Assembly (NCBI RefSeq): GCF_019443125.1
Contig: NZ_JAHYXK010000009.1
Coordinates: 62,001-126,000 of the forward strand
Origin: Pontibacter aydingkolensis
GTDB taxonomy: Bacteria > Bacteroidota > Bacteroidia > Cytophagales > Hymenobacteraceae
Direction: 5' to 3'
DNA length: 64,000 bases
The notes under the pieces were generated by a model. It did not search any database. It was not told the DNA's origin and was given only the letters and a program-made list of their open reading frames with translations. The stretch's first letter is position 1. Every line of letters begins with the position of its first letter. The translations under genes were made by a program, and so were the position numbers. Shown here one piece after another: positions 17,930 through 26,426 of the stretch.

Positions 17930-19243
17930 CTAGCTGCCCAGCTTCATTATTTCCCTGTAGTCAGTTTCCATCACTTGCGAGACCTTCTCCCCGTGCTCCT
18001 GCAGGCTTTCCCCATAGAGAGCCTCTGCCATGTGCTTCAAGGCTTGACGGTACTCGCTGTTCTTTGTCAGCGTAAGCGGCTTTTTCAGTGCCCGGAGCAC
18101 TTCGGCGGCAACATACATGTTTGACTTCGCATATACCCTAAAATGATCAAAGCATACATCCACTATTGCCTGGTATCCGAACTGCCTTCTGATCACCCTG
18201 ACGATTCCGTTTTTGTCTCTTAGTGTTGGCTCTTGGAGCTGTACTGTTGCTATGTCGGTCAGCGCAGCACCCAGCCAGTGCAGGCAGGTGACGGCTGTGT
18301 GGGGGTCGTTGATGCCCGGCGAGAGCGCCCGTACGCCCACCTCTACAATCTGCTTGAGCGGAAACAGCAGGTCCTGGTTCGGGGTTCGCTGATAGTCAAT
18401 TCTCACCAAGGCTTGAAGTTGGTCCGCGGCCTTCTCCGGTAACGCAGCCTGGTGATACACCCTTGCGTAGGGGTGATGGACGGTTGCAAACAGGCCCGGA
18501 TAAACGAGCCACTCGAGGACCACGTTGTGTTCCTGTGCCCAGGTGCAGCTTCCGCCGTAGTCCATTCGCTGTACGTAGCCAGAGGTATGCAGACGCATCT
18601 CTGTTTGTAGCTTGCCCTCTGTCTGCGCCTTCTTCACCGCCTCCTGGAAAGACTCCTGTTCCTCTTTCTCCTCGCTGCGCGTGGATTCTGCCAGGATCTT
18701 CTGAAAGTCCCCGTAGGATGACTTGATCACATAGTCTGCCTGAATGGAGGTGGAGACGTGGTGGATAAAGTAGATAAGGACCCCAAGGCTGAACACGGCG
18801 ACAAGAAAAGCGAGCACAACGGATATTTTGGGTACAAACTCATCGTCGCCTGTGCCGCGGATGGTCAGCAGGACGATCAGCGAGTAGACGAAGGTGGAGA
18901 TAAAGGTGCCGATCACAAACTGGTTGCCCTTGTCGGCGATGAAGTTGCGCAGCAGTCTGGGGCCGAACTGCGACGAGGCCATCGTCAGGGCCACCAGCGT
19001 GACTGAAAAAGTAACGCCGGCGATGCTGACCATGGAAGATGCTATTGTTGACAGGACAGAGCGGGCGCCTTCCCGCTGGCCGCCATAGAGGAACCAATCA
19101 AAGGGGAGATCTTCATAAGTAAGGGAGTTGTCCAGTCTGATCATTCCAAACGCTATCACCGCTGCCGACAAGGCCATAAGTGTAGGTAGAAACCAAAGGC
19201 TGTTCTTAATGTTGAACCAGTACTGTTTGAGTCTTATATCCAT
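17930..19243 (-). CDS. DUF2254 membrane protein
   Basis: The protein is 437 aa with four predicted helices in the N-terminal third (about 15-35, 60-85, 105-130, 140-165), including GVTFSVTLVALTMASSQFGPR, the family signature. The remainder is soluble and ends with a conserved block that includes ALSPGINDPHTAVTCL. The family is widespread and its function is unknown; it is often found with ion channels and stress genes, as here. It is convergent with the small protein at 17594. Confidence 0.85.
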   Translation of the reverse strand: MDIRLKQYWFNIKNSLWFLPTLMALSAAVIAFGMIRLDNSLTYEDLPFDWFLYGGQREGARSVLSTIASSMVSIAGVTFSVTLVALTMASSQFGPRLLRNFIADKGNQFVIGTFISTFVYSLIVLLTIRGTGDDEFVPKISVVLAFLVAVFSLGVLIYFIHHVSTSIQADYVIKSSYGDFQKILAESTRSEEKEEQESFQEAVKKAQTEGKLQTEMRLHTSGYVQRMDYGGSCTWAQEHNVVLEWLVYPGLFATVHHPYARVYHQAALPEKAADQLQALVRIDYQRTPNQDLLFPLKQIVEVGVRALSPGINDPHTAVTCLHWLGAALTDIATVQLQEPTLRDKNGIVRVIRRQFGYQAIVDVCFDHFRVYAKSNMYVAAEVLRALKKPLTLTKNSEYRQALKHMAEALYGESLQEHGEKVSQVMETDYREIMKLGS

Positions 19244-19406
19244 AGGGTAACTTCAACGGCTTGTCCTGAATTCAGGTTAAGACTTTTCTATAGGATGCTT
19301 GCGTCGTAGGGTGCTCCTTCAGGTAAAGGCTGCTGCTTCAACTGGGCAGGTGTCATATGGAAGAGCGGCGTGTAAACATTTCTTTTGTGTCACGTTTATA
19401 AAGGGC

Positions 19407-20912
19407 ATGTACACAAACACGCACAAGCACAAACTGCATGCAGTCATAAATTCACTCTTTTTCTTTTTGCCTCTGCTCTTCTCCGGCTGCGCCAAGAAAA
19501 ACTTTTACTCGGGTACCCCTGTCATGAGCACTGAGGTGTACCGGCAGCTGCTGCAAGACCCAAGGGCTGTGGACAGCGTGACGGTGCAGGCCGGCAGCCA
19601 CTACAAACGCGGCCTGCTGCACAAAGCCCTCTGGGGCAGCAGGCACCGGGACCTCTGGGCCGAGCCTGTGCGGGTGCCGGTGCTGGACCCGGATTCTGTG
19701 AAGGGCGGCCTGGAGGTCGAGAAGATCGGCGGCGGCATGCAGACGATCAACGCGGCGCTGGAGGCGGAAAGCGGGATGACCTACTCGCTGCGCACAGTGG
19801 ACAAGCGCTCGGCCAAAATCCTGCCCCTGCCTATCCGCAGGACCTTCGTAGCCAACGTGGTGCGAGACCAAACCTCTGCCCTGCATCCCTACGGGGCCCT
19901 GGTGGTGGCACCGCTGGCCGAGGCCGCGGGCGTGCCGCACGCCACGCCGCGCCTGGTGTACGTCAGGCCCGGGGAGGAGCATTTTAACCAATATGATGAG
20001 AAGCTCAGCGACCGGCTCTATATGCTTGAGGAGAAGTTCAACGACGAGCGGGCCATCACAGGCGACGTGGCCGGGGCGCACGACATCGTGGGGCAGTGGG
20101 AATGGGCCGAGTACAAGGAGGGCGGGGAGCACCTTTACCGCCCCATCCCCAAGGACCGCGACAATGCCTTCTACCGCTTCGGCAACGGAGTCTTCTCCTG
20201 GCTCTTCAGCCGCAAGTGGGCCTTCCGCAAGTTCGAGAGCTTCACGGCCGATTACAAGGACGTGAAGGCGCTGACGGTCAACTCTGAGTTCATAGACGCG
20301 CGCGCCATGCCCGAGGTGACAGGTGCGCAGTTTGACTCACTGGCCCATGTACTGCAGCAAGAAGTCACCGATGAGGTGATCGAGCGGGCCGTGCGGCAGC
20401 TGCCGGAGAACATCTACGCGTTGCAGGGAGAGGAGCTAACGAATAAGCTCAAAAGCAGGAGGGACAAGCTGGATGTGGCGGCCTGGGAGTTCTATGAGAT
20501 ACTGTCAGAGAGGGTGCTGGTAGTAGGCACGGACAGAGAGGACATCTTTGAGGTGAACCGCATGCCCGGCGGGGAGACGGATGTCACGGTGCGGCGCAAG
20601 TCGGACGAAAAGGTAATGTATCACAGGATCTTTTATTCGGGTGAAACGAAGGAGATCGTGCTGCACGGGCTTGCCGAGAACGACGTGTTCCGCGTGAGCG
20701 GAGAGACGGACAAGGGAATAAAGGTCAAAATCGTGGGCGGCCGGGGGCAGGACGAGGTCTACGACACGTCCGACGTGAGGGGATGGGGAAAGAAAACATG
20801 GGTGTACGACACCCCGCGCGAAACCAAAATTGAAAGCGGTCCGGAGACCAAGGAAAAGACAAGCAGGAAACCGGAAGTGAACTTTTTTGACCGGGAGGGC
20901 TACAGGCGCTAG
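19407..20912 (+). CDS. Lipoprotein with partial CotH/HipA-like domain, copy 2
   Basis: The gene encodes 501 aa starting MYTNTHKHKL, with the signal SLFFFLPLLFSGC. It aligns by eye along its length with the product of 11994-13589 (HYKRGLLHKALWGSRHRDLW, YSLRTVDK, DQTSALHPYGAL). Roughly 35 residues are missing before QWEWAEYK (about residue 230), which removes the D-x-H element seen in copy 1. The PKDRDNAFYRF motif (about 248) is kept. Its stop overlaps that of the convergent gene at 20909 within CTAG. The start at 19407 is chosen because the signal peptide begins there. It may be an inactive paralogue. Confidence 0.62.
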   Translation: MYTNTHKHKLHAVINSLFFFLPLLFSGCAKKNFYSGTPVMSTEVYRQLLQDPRAVDSVTVQAGSHYKRGLLHKALWGSRHRDLWAEPVRVPVLDPDSVKGGLEVEKIGGGMQTINAALEAESGMTYSLRTVDKRSAKILPLPIRRTFVANVVRDQTSALHPYGALVVAPLAEAAGVPHATPRLVYVRPGEEHFNQYDEKLSDRLYMLEEKFNDERAITGDVAGAHDIVGQWEWAEYKEGGEHLYRPIPKDRDNAFYRFGNGVFSWLFSRKWAFRKFESFTADYKDVKALTVNSEFIDARAMPEVTGAQFDSLAHVLQQEVTDEVIERAVRQLPENIYALQGEELTNKLKSRRDKLDVAAWEFYEILSERVLVVGTDREDIFEVNRMPGGETDVTVRRKSDEKVMYHRIFYSGETKEIVLHGLAENDVFRVSGETDKGIKVKIVGGRGQDEVYDTSDVRGWGKKTWVYDTPRETKIESGPETKEKTSRKPEVNFFDREGYRR

Positions 20913-21301
20913 TCCCTAAGCCAGGCCAGGGCCACCTCCAGCCGCGCGAAGGTCTGGAACTGATAGGATGCTGCTTTTTCCCCTGCCTGTCGCCGTGACT
21001 GCACGTCGCGGGAGGCGGTGTCAGCGACCAGCCGTGCCACCTTCCGCACGCGCGTCGCCTCCAGGGCCTGCAAGAAGCGGATGCCCAGGTCCAGTTGGTC
21101 AGGTTCGTCGGCAACAGTGGTGACGCGGCGGGCGTCAACCAAGAGGCGCGGGATGTAGTAGAGGCGGAGCGTTTCTACCAGGTGCTCTAGGGCGTGCTCG
21201 AACTCGGGCACCGAGAGGCTGCCGTAGGGAGGCCACTCCACCTTTAGCAGGTCCAGGGCGGGGTTGTAGTCCATTCGGAGTAGCGTATGAGGTATGTCCA
21301 T
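20909..21301 (-). CDS. SpoIIAA/STAS-like protein
   Basis: The gene encodes 130 aa. The fold reads as alternating strands and helices (DLLKVEWPPYGSL, then a helix, then RLLVDARRVTTV), the pattern of SpoIIAA-like/STAS single-domain proteins common in Hymenobacteraceae. The C-terminus is FARLEVALAWLRD. The start at 21301 gives the typical length; a longer frame to 21583 is Pro-rich and unlikely. No catalytic role is expected; partner binding is the usual function. Confidence 0.55.
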   Translation of the reverse strand: MDIPHTLLRMDYNPALDLLKVEWPPYGSLSVPEFEHALEHLVETLRLYYIPRLLVDARRVTTVADEPDQLDLGIRFLQALEATRVRKVARLVADTASRDVQSRRQAGEKAASYQFQTFARLEVALAWLRD

Positions 21302-21379
21302 GAAGCAGAAGCTTGGATTCGGCTTCAAAGTACGAAGAATAAGCCTGACGGTAAAATTTAAGAAAATAGGAAGATATGC

Positions 21380-22237
21380 ATGAACAGGTGTAAAGATAAA
21401 AAGCGGTGGGCGCTTGGCGCGGCGGCGGCAGTGGCAGGATACCTGTTGCTGAGGGCTTTCGTGCTGGAGAAATACTTCTTCCAGGTCAGGCGCTACAGGA
21501 TCGGGGACCGCGGCGGGAGGCGGGTGATCAGGCTCGTCCTGCTTGCCGACCTGCACTTTAGGCGCCTGCTGCTGCCACAGCACCGCAGGCTGGCACGGAG
21601 GGTGAATCGGCTGCGCCCCGACCTGATCCTAATAGCCGGCGACACGCTGGACGCGGCCGGCGGCACCGGCCCGATGGAGGAGTTTTTCCGGCTGCTGGAC
21701 GAGCGGACCCGGAAAGCGGCCGTACTGGGGAACCATGACTACAGGGCGAGCCCGAGCGTGGATGAGCTGCGGCGGGCATACGGGCGGCACGGCTGCGACC
21801 TGCTCGTGAATGAGACGAGGGTATACAGGCTCGGGGGCACGGAGCTGGCCGTCACGGGCCTGGATGATCTTATCGAGGGGGAAAGCTCCGTGGAAAAGGC
21901 CTTGGGCGGGGTGGGAAGGCAGGAGCACCACCTGATGCTGGTGCACAGCCCCCTGCAGCAGGAGACGGCCATGGCAGGGGTGGCGCGCCTCAACCGGGCA
22001 AGGCCGGAGGGGGAGCGCCTGCGGATCCGCTACATCTTCGCCGGCCACAACCACGGGGGGCAGGTCCGACTGCCGTTCTGGGTGCCGGTGCTGCCTCCCA
22101 GTTCCGGCGACTATGTGGAGGGGTGGTACAATGACAGCGAGCCCTTCCTCTACGTCTCCCGGGGCTTCGGAACCTCCACGCTGCCGCTGCGGTTCCTGGC
22201 CCGATCGGAGGTGACCCTTTTCAATTACTTCGCTTAG
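21380..22237 (+). CDS. Membrane-anchored metallophosphoesterase (YkuE/YaeI type)
   Basis: The protein is 285 aa with one N-terminal helix (about 10-30) and then a calcineurin-like domain. The metal-binding motifs are in order: LADLHF (about 53), IAGDTL (about 85), LGNHDY (about 116), VHSP (about 191) and GHNHGGQ (about 222). Related enzymes hydrolyse UDP-diacylglucosamine or other phosphoesters at the membrane surface; the substrate is not readable here. It is divergent from the STAS-like gene, separated by about 80 nt. Confidence 0.88.
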   Translation: MNRCKDKKRWALGAAAAVAGYLLLRAFVLEKYFFQVRRYRIGDRGGRRVIRLVLLADLHFRRLLLPQHRRLARRVNRLRPDLILIAGDTLDAAGGTGPMEEFFRLLDERTRKAAVLGNHDYRASPSVDELRRAYGRHGCDLLVNETRVYRLGGTELAVTGLDDLIEGESSVEKALGGVGRQEHHLMLVHSPLQQETAMAGVARLNRARPEGERLRIRYIFAGHNHGGQVRLPFWVPVLPPSSGDYVEGWYNDSEPFLYVSRGFGTSTLPLRFLARSEVTLFNYFA

Positions 22238-22319
22238 CTTGGCCCCGGCAGCACGAGACACTGGGGCTTTGTCAATATTCAGATTTTGCTTGCGCTTCGT
22301 GCGAGTGTGGCCTAAAAGG

Positions 22320-22965
22320 TTCGTGTTTATGAAAAAGAATATTATCCGGAGTGCTGCTAGTGGCGTTGGGCTTGGCATGCTACAGCTTCCGGAGGTGGCT
22401 TCAGGCTTTGACGGGCACAGAGGGTAAAGGAAGCAGTTAAGAGGGAGCAGCGTACCGCCTGCGCTTTGCCGGGAGCGGAGCTCTAAATGGCTTTCTGGCA
22501 TACGTGTCTGCGTAGTTTGCCCTAATAGAGGGTAACGGTAGAGACAGGCAAGAGGTTATCTTGAGTGTTCTGCAAAAGCATTTTGGACACCTTCTGGTAG
22601 GTCCGTTACTGGGGCGCTCGCGCTCGCCGACGCTTAATCAGTTGTGCGAGGGGCTCTCGGGGAGATACACGAAGAAAGTGAGAGAGGAAGGGCTAGACAA
22701 AAAGATAGAGGACACAATGGTTGTAACCGGAAAGATTGGGTTCGTGGCTTGTGGTATTGTGTCGGGTATCGTCAGCTATCTGTAAGTCCGCACCGCCTTT
22801 GGAGTTAAGGAAGCAGAAGACAGCGGCAATGCATTTGAATTTATGCAGGGGTTTTCCTACGGTTCCTCTCTAATAGAAGGGGTGGCCCAGAGTCTGCTTT
22901 GCTACAGCCTGTTAGTGTTTATAAGGCTAATGACGATACAAGAACTACTGAATTCTGCTTCATAG
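22320..22965 (+). pseudogene. Decayed copy of a DUF1206 membrane protein gene
   Basis: Several frames in turn match the intact DUF1206 protein at 25572-26390. The best block reads GLSGRYTKKVREEGLDKK (22651-22704) against GLSGRYTRKVREQGLDRK. Further on, SGNAFEFMQG and LLCYSLLVF are readable in other frames. Stop codons and frameshifts interrupt it repeatedly and the N-terminal part is missing. It is a clear pseudogene of a second copy. Confidence 0.7.
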
Positions 22966-23074
22966 CAGACTCGGCTTACTACCTGCTCTCCGGAGTATAT
23001 CATTGGGCAGACTGTACTTTTTGCAGATGACTCAGTTTTGCCGAGAGATGTATTGTAGTTACCTGTTATATTTG

Positions 23075-24148
23075 ATGAAATCATCAATTGCTACCATGGG
23101 CTTACTCGTTCTATACTTGCTTATCTCCTTGTTCTTTTCTTTCCTGTGCTCGCTGCTGGAGGCTTCCCTGCTCAGTATAACGCCTTCCCACGCCAGCGTG
23201 GTGAGCAAGGATAATCCTACACTTGGCAAAGACCTGCAACACTTCAAGGACAACATTGATAAGCCGCTTGCCGCTATCCTCACGCTCAACACCTTCGCCC
23301 ACACTATAGGGGCGGCCGGGGTAGGCGCACAGGCGCAGGAGATTTGGGGCGATGAGTACTTGACGGTAGTCTCTGTCGTGCTGACTATCGTTATCCTTAT
23401 CCTGACAGAGATAATCCCGAAAACGTTAGGCGCCAACTACTGGAAGTCGTTGACTCCTTTTACCGTCCGGACGCTGAAAGTCATGATCTACTCGCCGCTT
23501 TACCCGCTTATCCTCTTTTCACAGTTCATCACCAAAAGACTCAAGCGTGAAAAGGACAAGAGCGTGCTGAGCCGTGCCGACTTCACGGCCATGGCTGAGA
23601 TCGGCACAAAAGAGGGTATCCTGCATCAAGACGAGTCCAGGGTGATCAACAACGTGCTGCGCTTCAACGTAATACAGGCCAGCCACATCATGACGCCACG
23701 TACCGTGATAAAGGCTGCCCCCGAGAAAACGTTTATTAGAGAGTTCTACGATAACTCCACAAACATGCGCTTCTCCAGGATACCTGTCTTCGACGACTCG
23801 ATAGATCATGTCACAGGTTATGTGCTCAAGGATGAGGTGCTCCAGCGGATTATCGAGGGCGAAGGAGGACTGTCCCTGGCAGAGATAAAGCGGCCGATTC
23901 AAGTCGTGCATGAGAATACACCTGTGCCGCAGCTGTTCACCCGCCTCATGGAGAAGAAAGAGCACATTGCACTCGTCGTAGATGAGTACGGCGGCACAGC
24001 CGGTATCGTGACCACGGAGGACATTATAGAGACGCTACTGGGCCTGGAGATCACAGATGAGCTTGACGTGGTGGAGGACCTTCAGAAGTGGGCCAGGGAG
24101 AAATGGGAGAAAAGGGCCGGGAAGATGGGCGGCTACGATAATAATTAG
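23075..24148 (+). CDS. HCC/CNNM-CBS membrane protein, short form
   Basis: The gene encodes 357 aa from the ATG at 23075 (an alternative ATG lies at 23096). It has the DUF21 domain with four helices, the TEIIPKTLGANYWKSL signature (about residue 113) and a CBS pair (about 200-320) with IALVVDEYGGTAGIVTTEDI. The CorC_HlyC domain present in the 437-aa relative at 9533 is absent. A role in divalent cation transport or homeostasis is expected from the family. It follows the decayed DUF1206 gene. Confidence 0.85.
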   Translation: MKSSIATMGLLVLYLLISLFFSFLCSLLEASLLSITPSHASVVSKDNPTLGKDLQHFKDNIDKPLAAILTLNTFAHTIGAAGVGAQAQEIWGDEYLTVVSVVLTIVILILTEIIPKTLGANYWKSLTPFTVRTLKVMIYSPLYPLILFSQFITKRLKREKDKSVLSRADFTAMAEIGTKEGILHQDESRVINNVLRFNVIQASHIMTPRTVIKAAPEKTFIREFYDNSTNMRFSRIPVFDDSIDHVTGYVLKDEVLQRIIEGEGGLSLAEIKRPIQVVHENTPVPQLFTRLMEKKEHIALVVDEYGGTAGIVTTEDIIETLLGLEITDELDVVEDLQKWAREKWEKRAGKMGGYDNN

Positions 24149-24353
24149 CAGCGGGGCTAAGCTTAACCCAGCTGCTATTCCATACTTAGTTGCCTTTCCT
24201 GCTCCGCATCCATTTCTCTCTGTTAAATGAGGGTGCAAGTGTTTTCATAAACAAAAGGGTTCTGAAATGAGTAGTAATTATTATGCCTTCTGTACCTTAG
24301 GGTAAGCAGCAGGTAAAGCATACGTTTTATTGAAGCTATTTAAACACACAACT

Positions 24354-24974
24354 ATGAAGATGAAAAGTTTACTAAACCTATTTGTAGTACTTATGGTTGG
24401 GCAGCTCTTATTTGCCTGTAGTACTGCCAGGTATTATGAATTTGCTGCTCATAAACCTGAAGCTTTTAACAGTGCGAAGGGTAAAACAGCCACGAAAGCC
24501 GAAAAAGTTGAAAAAGAAAAAAAAGCTGCAACTCTTTCACATATAGCCCTTGAAGCTGCGGCAGCTAAAGAGGCTAAAGAGGCCAAAAAAACAACAGAAC
24601 CGGTACTAGAAGCCAAAGCAGGCAAAACAGTATCCGTGACCTTGCCTGAACCAGCCGTAAGAGAAGAAATCAGCGCGCCGGAAACTAAAACAATTACGGA
24701 GGCGGAGGCTTTAGCAATGGCAAAGGAGCGCATTGCCAATATGACCAAAGCTGAGAAGAAAGAATTAAAGAAAGAATTGAAAGAAGCTATCAAACAAGAT
24801 AGGGTCACAGGAACCAATATCCTGGAAATAGTTCTGGCAATTTTCATCCCGCCCCTGGCAGTTTTCCTGCACGATGGTATTGGTACATCTTTCTGGATTA
24901 ATATTATCCTGACGTTACTGTTTTTTATCCCGGGTATCATTCATGCCTTACTGGTGGTTACGGATTCTATTTAA
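24354..24974 (+). CDS. Lipoprotein with C-terminal Pmp3/YqaE domain
   Basis: The gene encodes 206 aa from the ATG at 24354 (an in-frame TTG lies at 24330). A lipoprotein signal ends LLFAC near residue 22. Residues 25-150 are rich in Ala, Lys and Glu and form a long charged linker or coiled coil. The C-terminal 50 residues are a two-helix Pmp3 domain (EIVLAIFIPPLAVFLHDGIG, then a second helix ending in GIIHALLVV). Pmp3 proteins are small stress-induced membrane proteins that affect membrane potential and salt tolerance. The lipoprotein-linker-Pmp3 form recurs in Bacteroidota. Confidence 0.8.
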   Translation: MKMKSLLNLFVVLMVGQLLFACSTARYYEFAAHKPEAFNSAKGKTATKAEKVEKEKKAATLSHIALEAAAAKEAKEAKKTTEPVLEAKAGKTVSVTLPEPAVREEISAPETKTITEAEALAMAKERIANMTKAEKKELKKELKEAIKQDRVTGTNILEIVLAIFIPPLAVFLHDGIGTSFWINIILTLLFFIPGIIHALLVVTDSI

Positions 24975-25571
24975 CTTATCGGGTGCAATGCTATTTTTTC
25001 TCACATCCAGTTTATAGGGTTAGGCTAAATGGCAATGGCTTGAGTGAGCTCAATTGTTGAGGTGACGGCTTGTCTGGTAGAACACTCCACTGGCTGGAAC
25101 AGGCACTCACTGGCTATAGTACCGCAGCGAAAGCATTGTAATTCATACGGAAGAGGTTCTTACGCGCTGTCACCACCTCACTGAACACGCGCTGAAAGTA
25201 CATCCAGAAAACATCCTGGCGCTGTGCCTGAGGGATGTACTTTGGTTTCTATAAGCCAGGCGCCTGACCAACCAATTCTGATCATTAATGGAAGGCTTAA
25301 ACAAGTGTTGAGAGGTCATTACAGATTAGAGTAATCTGATGTAGTAAGTTTATGTGTCGAGTCCCAGCAGGTTAGAACTTTAAGGCCGAATTCCTCATAG
25401 ATATTTCGGAAGGTGGGTAGCCGTCTGGAAAGATGTATGGGACAGGTGCACAACTAACGCTCATAGGTTGTCGTCTTAAAGGGAAATTATGTTTTATGCC
25501 AGCTGCCACAGTATCACTGCGGCAGCACGACAAATTTTAATCCCATCAAGGGTCTTGCGACAACACTTTAC
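24975..25571. other. Intergenic stretch with possible minus-strand gene fragment
   Basis: About 600 nt. On the minus strand between stops at 25251 and 25114 there is a 44-codon open stretch reading KPKYIPQAQRQDVFWMYFQR and onward, with protein-like composition but no start codon. It may be a scrap of a lost gene. The remainder shows nothing I can support. Confidence 0.35.
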
Positions 25572-26390
25572 ATGAACTTCCCTGATCCAGCCGACTATCT
25601 CCCTTCTGTCCCACGTAAATGGGTGAGACGCTTTGCCCGACTAGGCTTGGCAGCCAAAGGCATCGTCTACAGCCTTATCGGCTTTCTTGCAGCTAAAGCA
25701 GCCCTTGGCATAGGCGTCGAGGCGTATGATGTCGAGAGGAAGGATGTGTTTCTTTTCATAGAGGATCTGTTCATGGGTGGAGTGCTGTTGGGGCTTGTTG
25801 CGCTAGGCCTAGGGTTCTACAGCCTTTGGAGGTGGCTACAGGCCATAACAGACACAGAGAAGAAAGGGAGCAGTTTGAAGGGAATGGCATACCGGTTGCG
25901 CTACGCCGGCAGCGGTTTACTCTACGGGCTTCTGGCTTTCATAGCTGCGGGGCTGTCGATAGGTGATGGCAGTGAGAGGGACCGGCAGGAGGTTATTATA
26001 AGTGTGTTGCATAAGCCGTTGGGCCATTTGGTGATCATGTCGGCTGCGGCGACCGTTGCACTCGCCGGTGTGTATCAGGTTTACGTGGGGCTCTCCGGAC
26101 GATACACCCGGAAGGTGAGGGAGCAAGGGCTGGACAGGAAAACTGAGGACACCATGATATTTACTGGAAAGGTCGGACACATAGCCCGTGGCTTAGTTTG
26201 GGGTATTCTGAGTTATCTCTTGGCTCGAATGGCCCTAGGGTTAAGGAAAACCGATGACAGTGGTAATGCTTTTGAGTTTATGCAGGGGTTTCCCTACGGC
26301 CCCTATCTGGTGGGGGCTATGGCTCTTGGCCTGCTTTGCTACAGCCTATTTATTTTCATAGAGGCTACCTACCGCTACCAAGATCCCTAG
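25572..26390 (+). CDS. DUF1206 membrane protein
   Basis: The protein is 272 aa with six predicted helices in three pairs, the three-repeat DUF1206 layout. Repeat motifs include ARLGLAAKGIVYSLIGFLA, YAGSGLLYGLLAFIA and GKVGHIARGLVWGILSYLL. The GLSGRYTRKVREQGLD segment sits between repeats 2 and 3. The function is unknown; members are inner-membrane proteins often near stress genes. A decayed second copy lies at 22320-22965. Confidence 0.88.
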   Translation: MNFPDPADYLPSVPRKWVRRFARLGLAAKGIVYSLIGFLAAKAALGIGVEAYDVERKDVFLFIEDLFMGGVLLGLVALGLGFYSLWRWLQAITDTEKKGSSLKGMAYRLRYAGSGLLYGLLAFIAAGLSIGDGSERDRQEVIISVLHKPLGHLVIMSAAATVALAGVYQVYVGLSGRYTRKVREQGLDRKTEDTMIFTGKVGHIARGLVWGILSYLLARMALGLRKTDDSGNAFEFMQGFPYGPYLVGAMALGLLCYSLFIFIEATYRYQDP

Positions 26391-26426
26391 ATTCAGCTTT
26401 AAGATTACAAAATTCGTTAAACACAT

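Noticed and set aside
20912..21583. Long N-terminal extension of the STAS-like protein
   Set aside because: The extra residues are Pro/His-rich and overlap the divergent metallophosphoesterase gene; the start at 21301 fits the family length.
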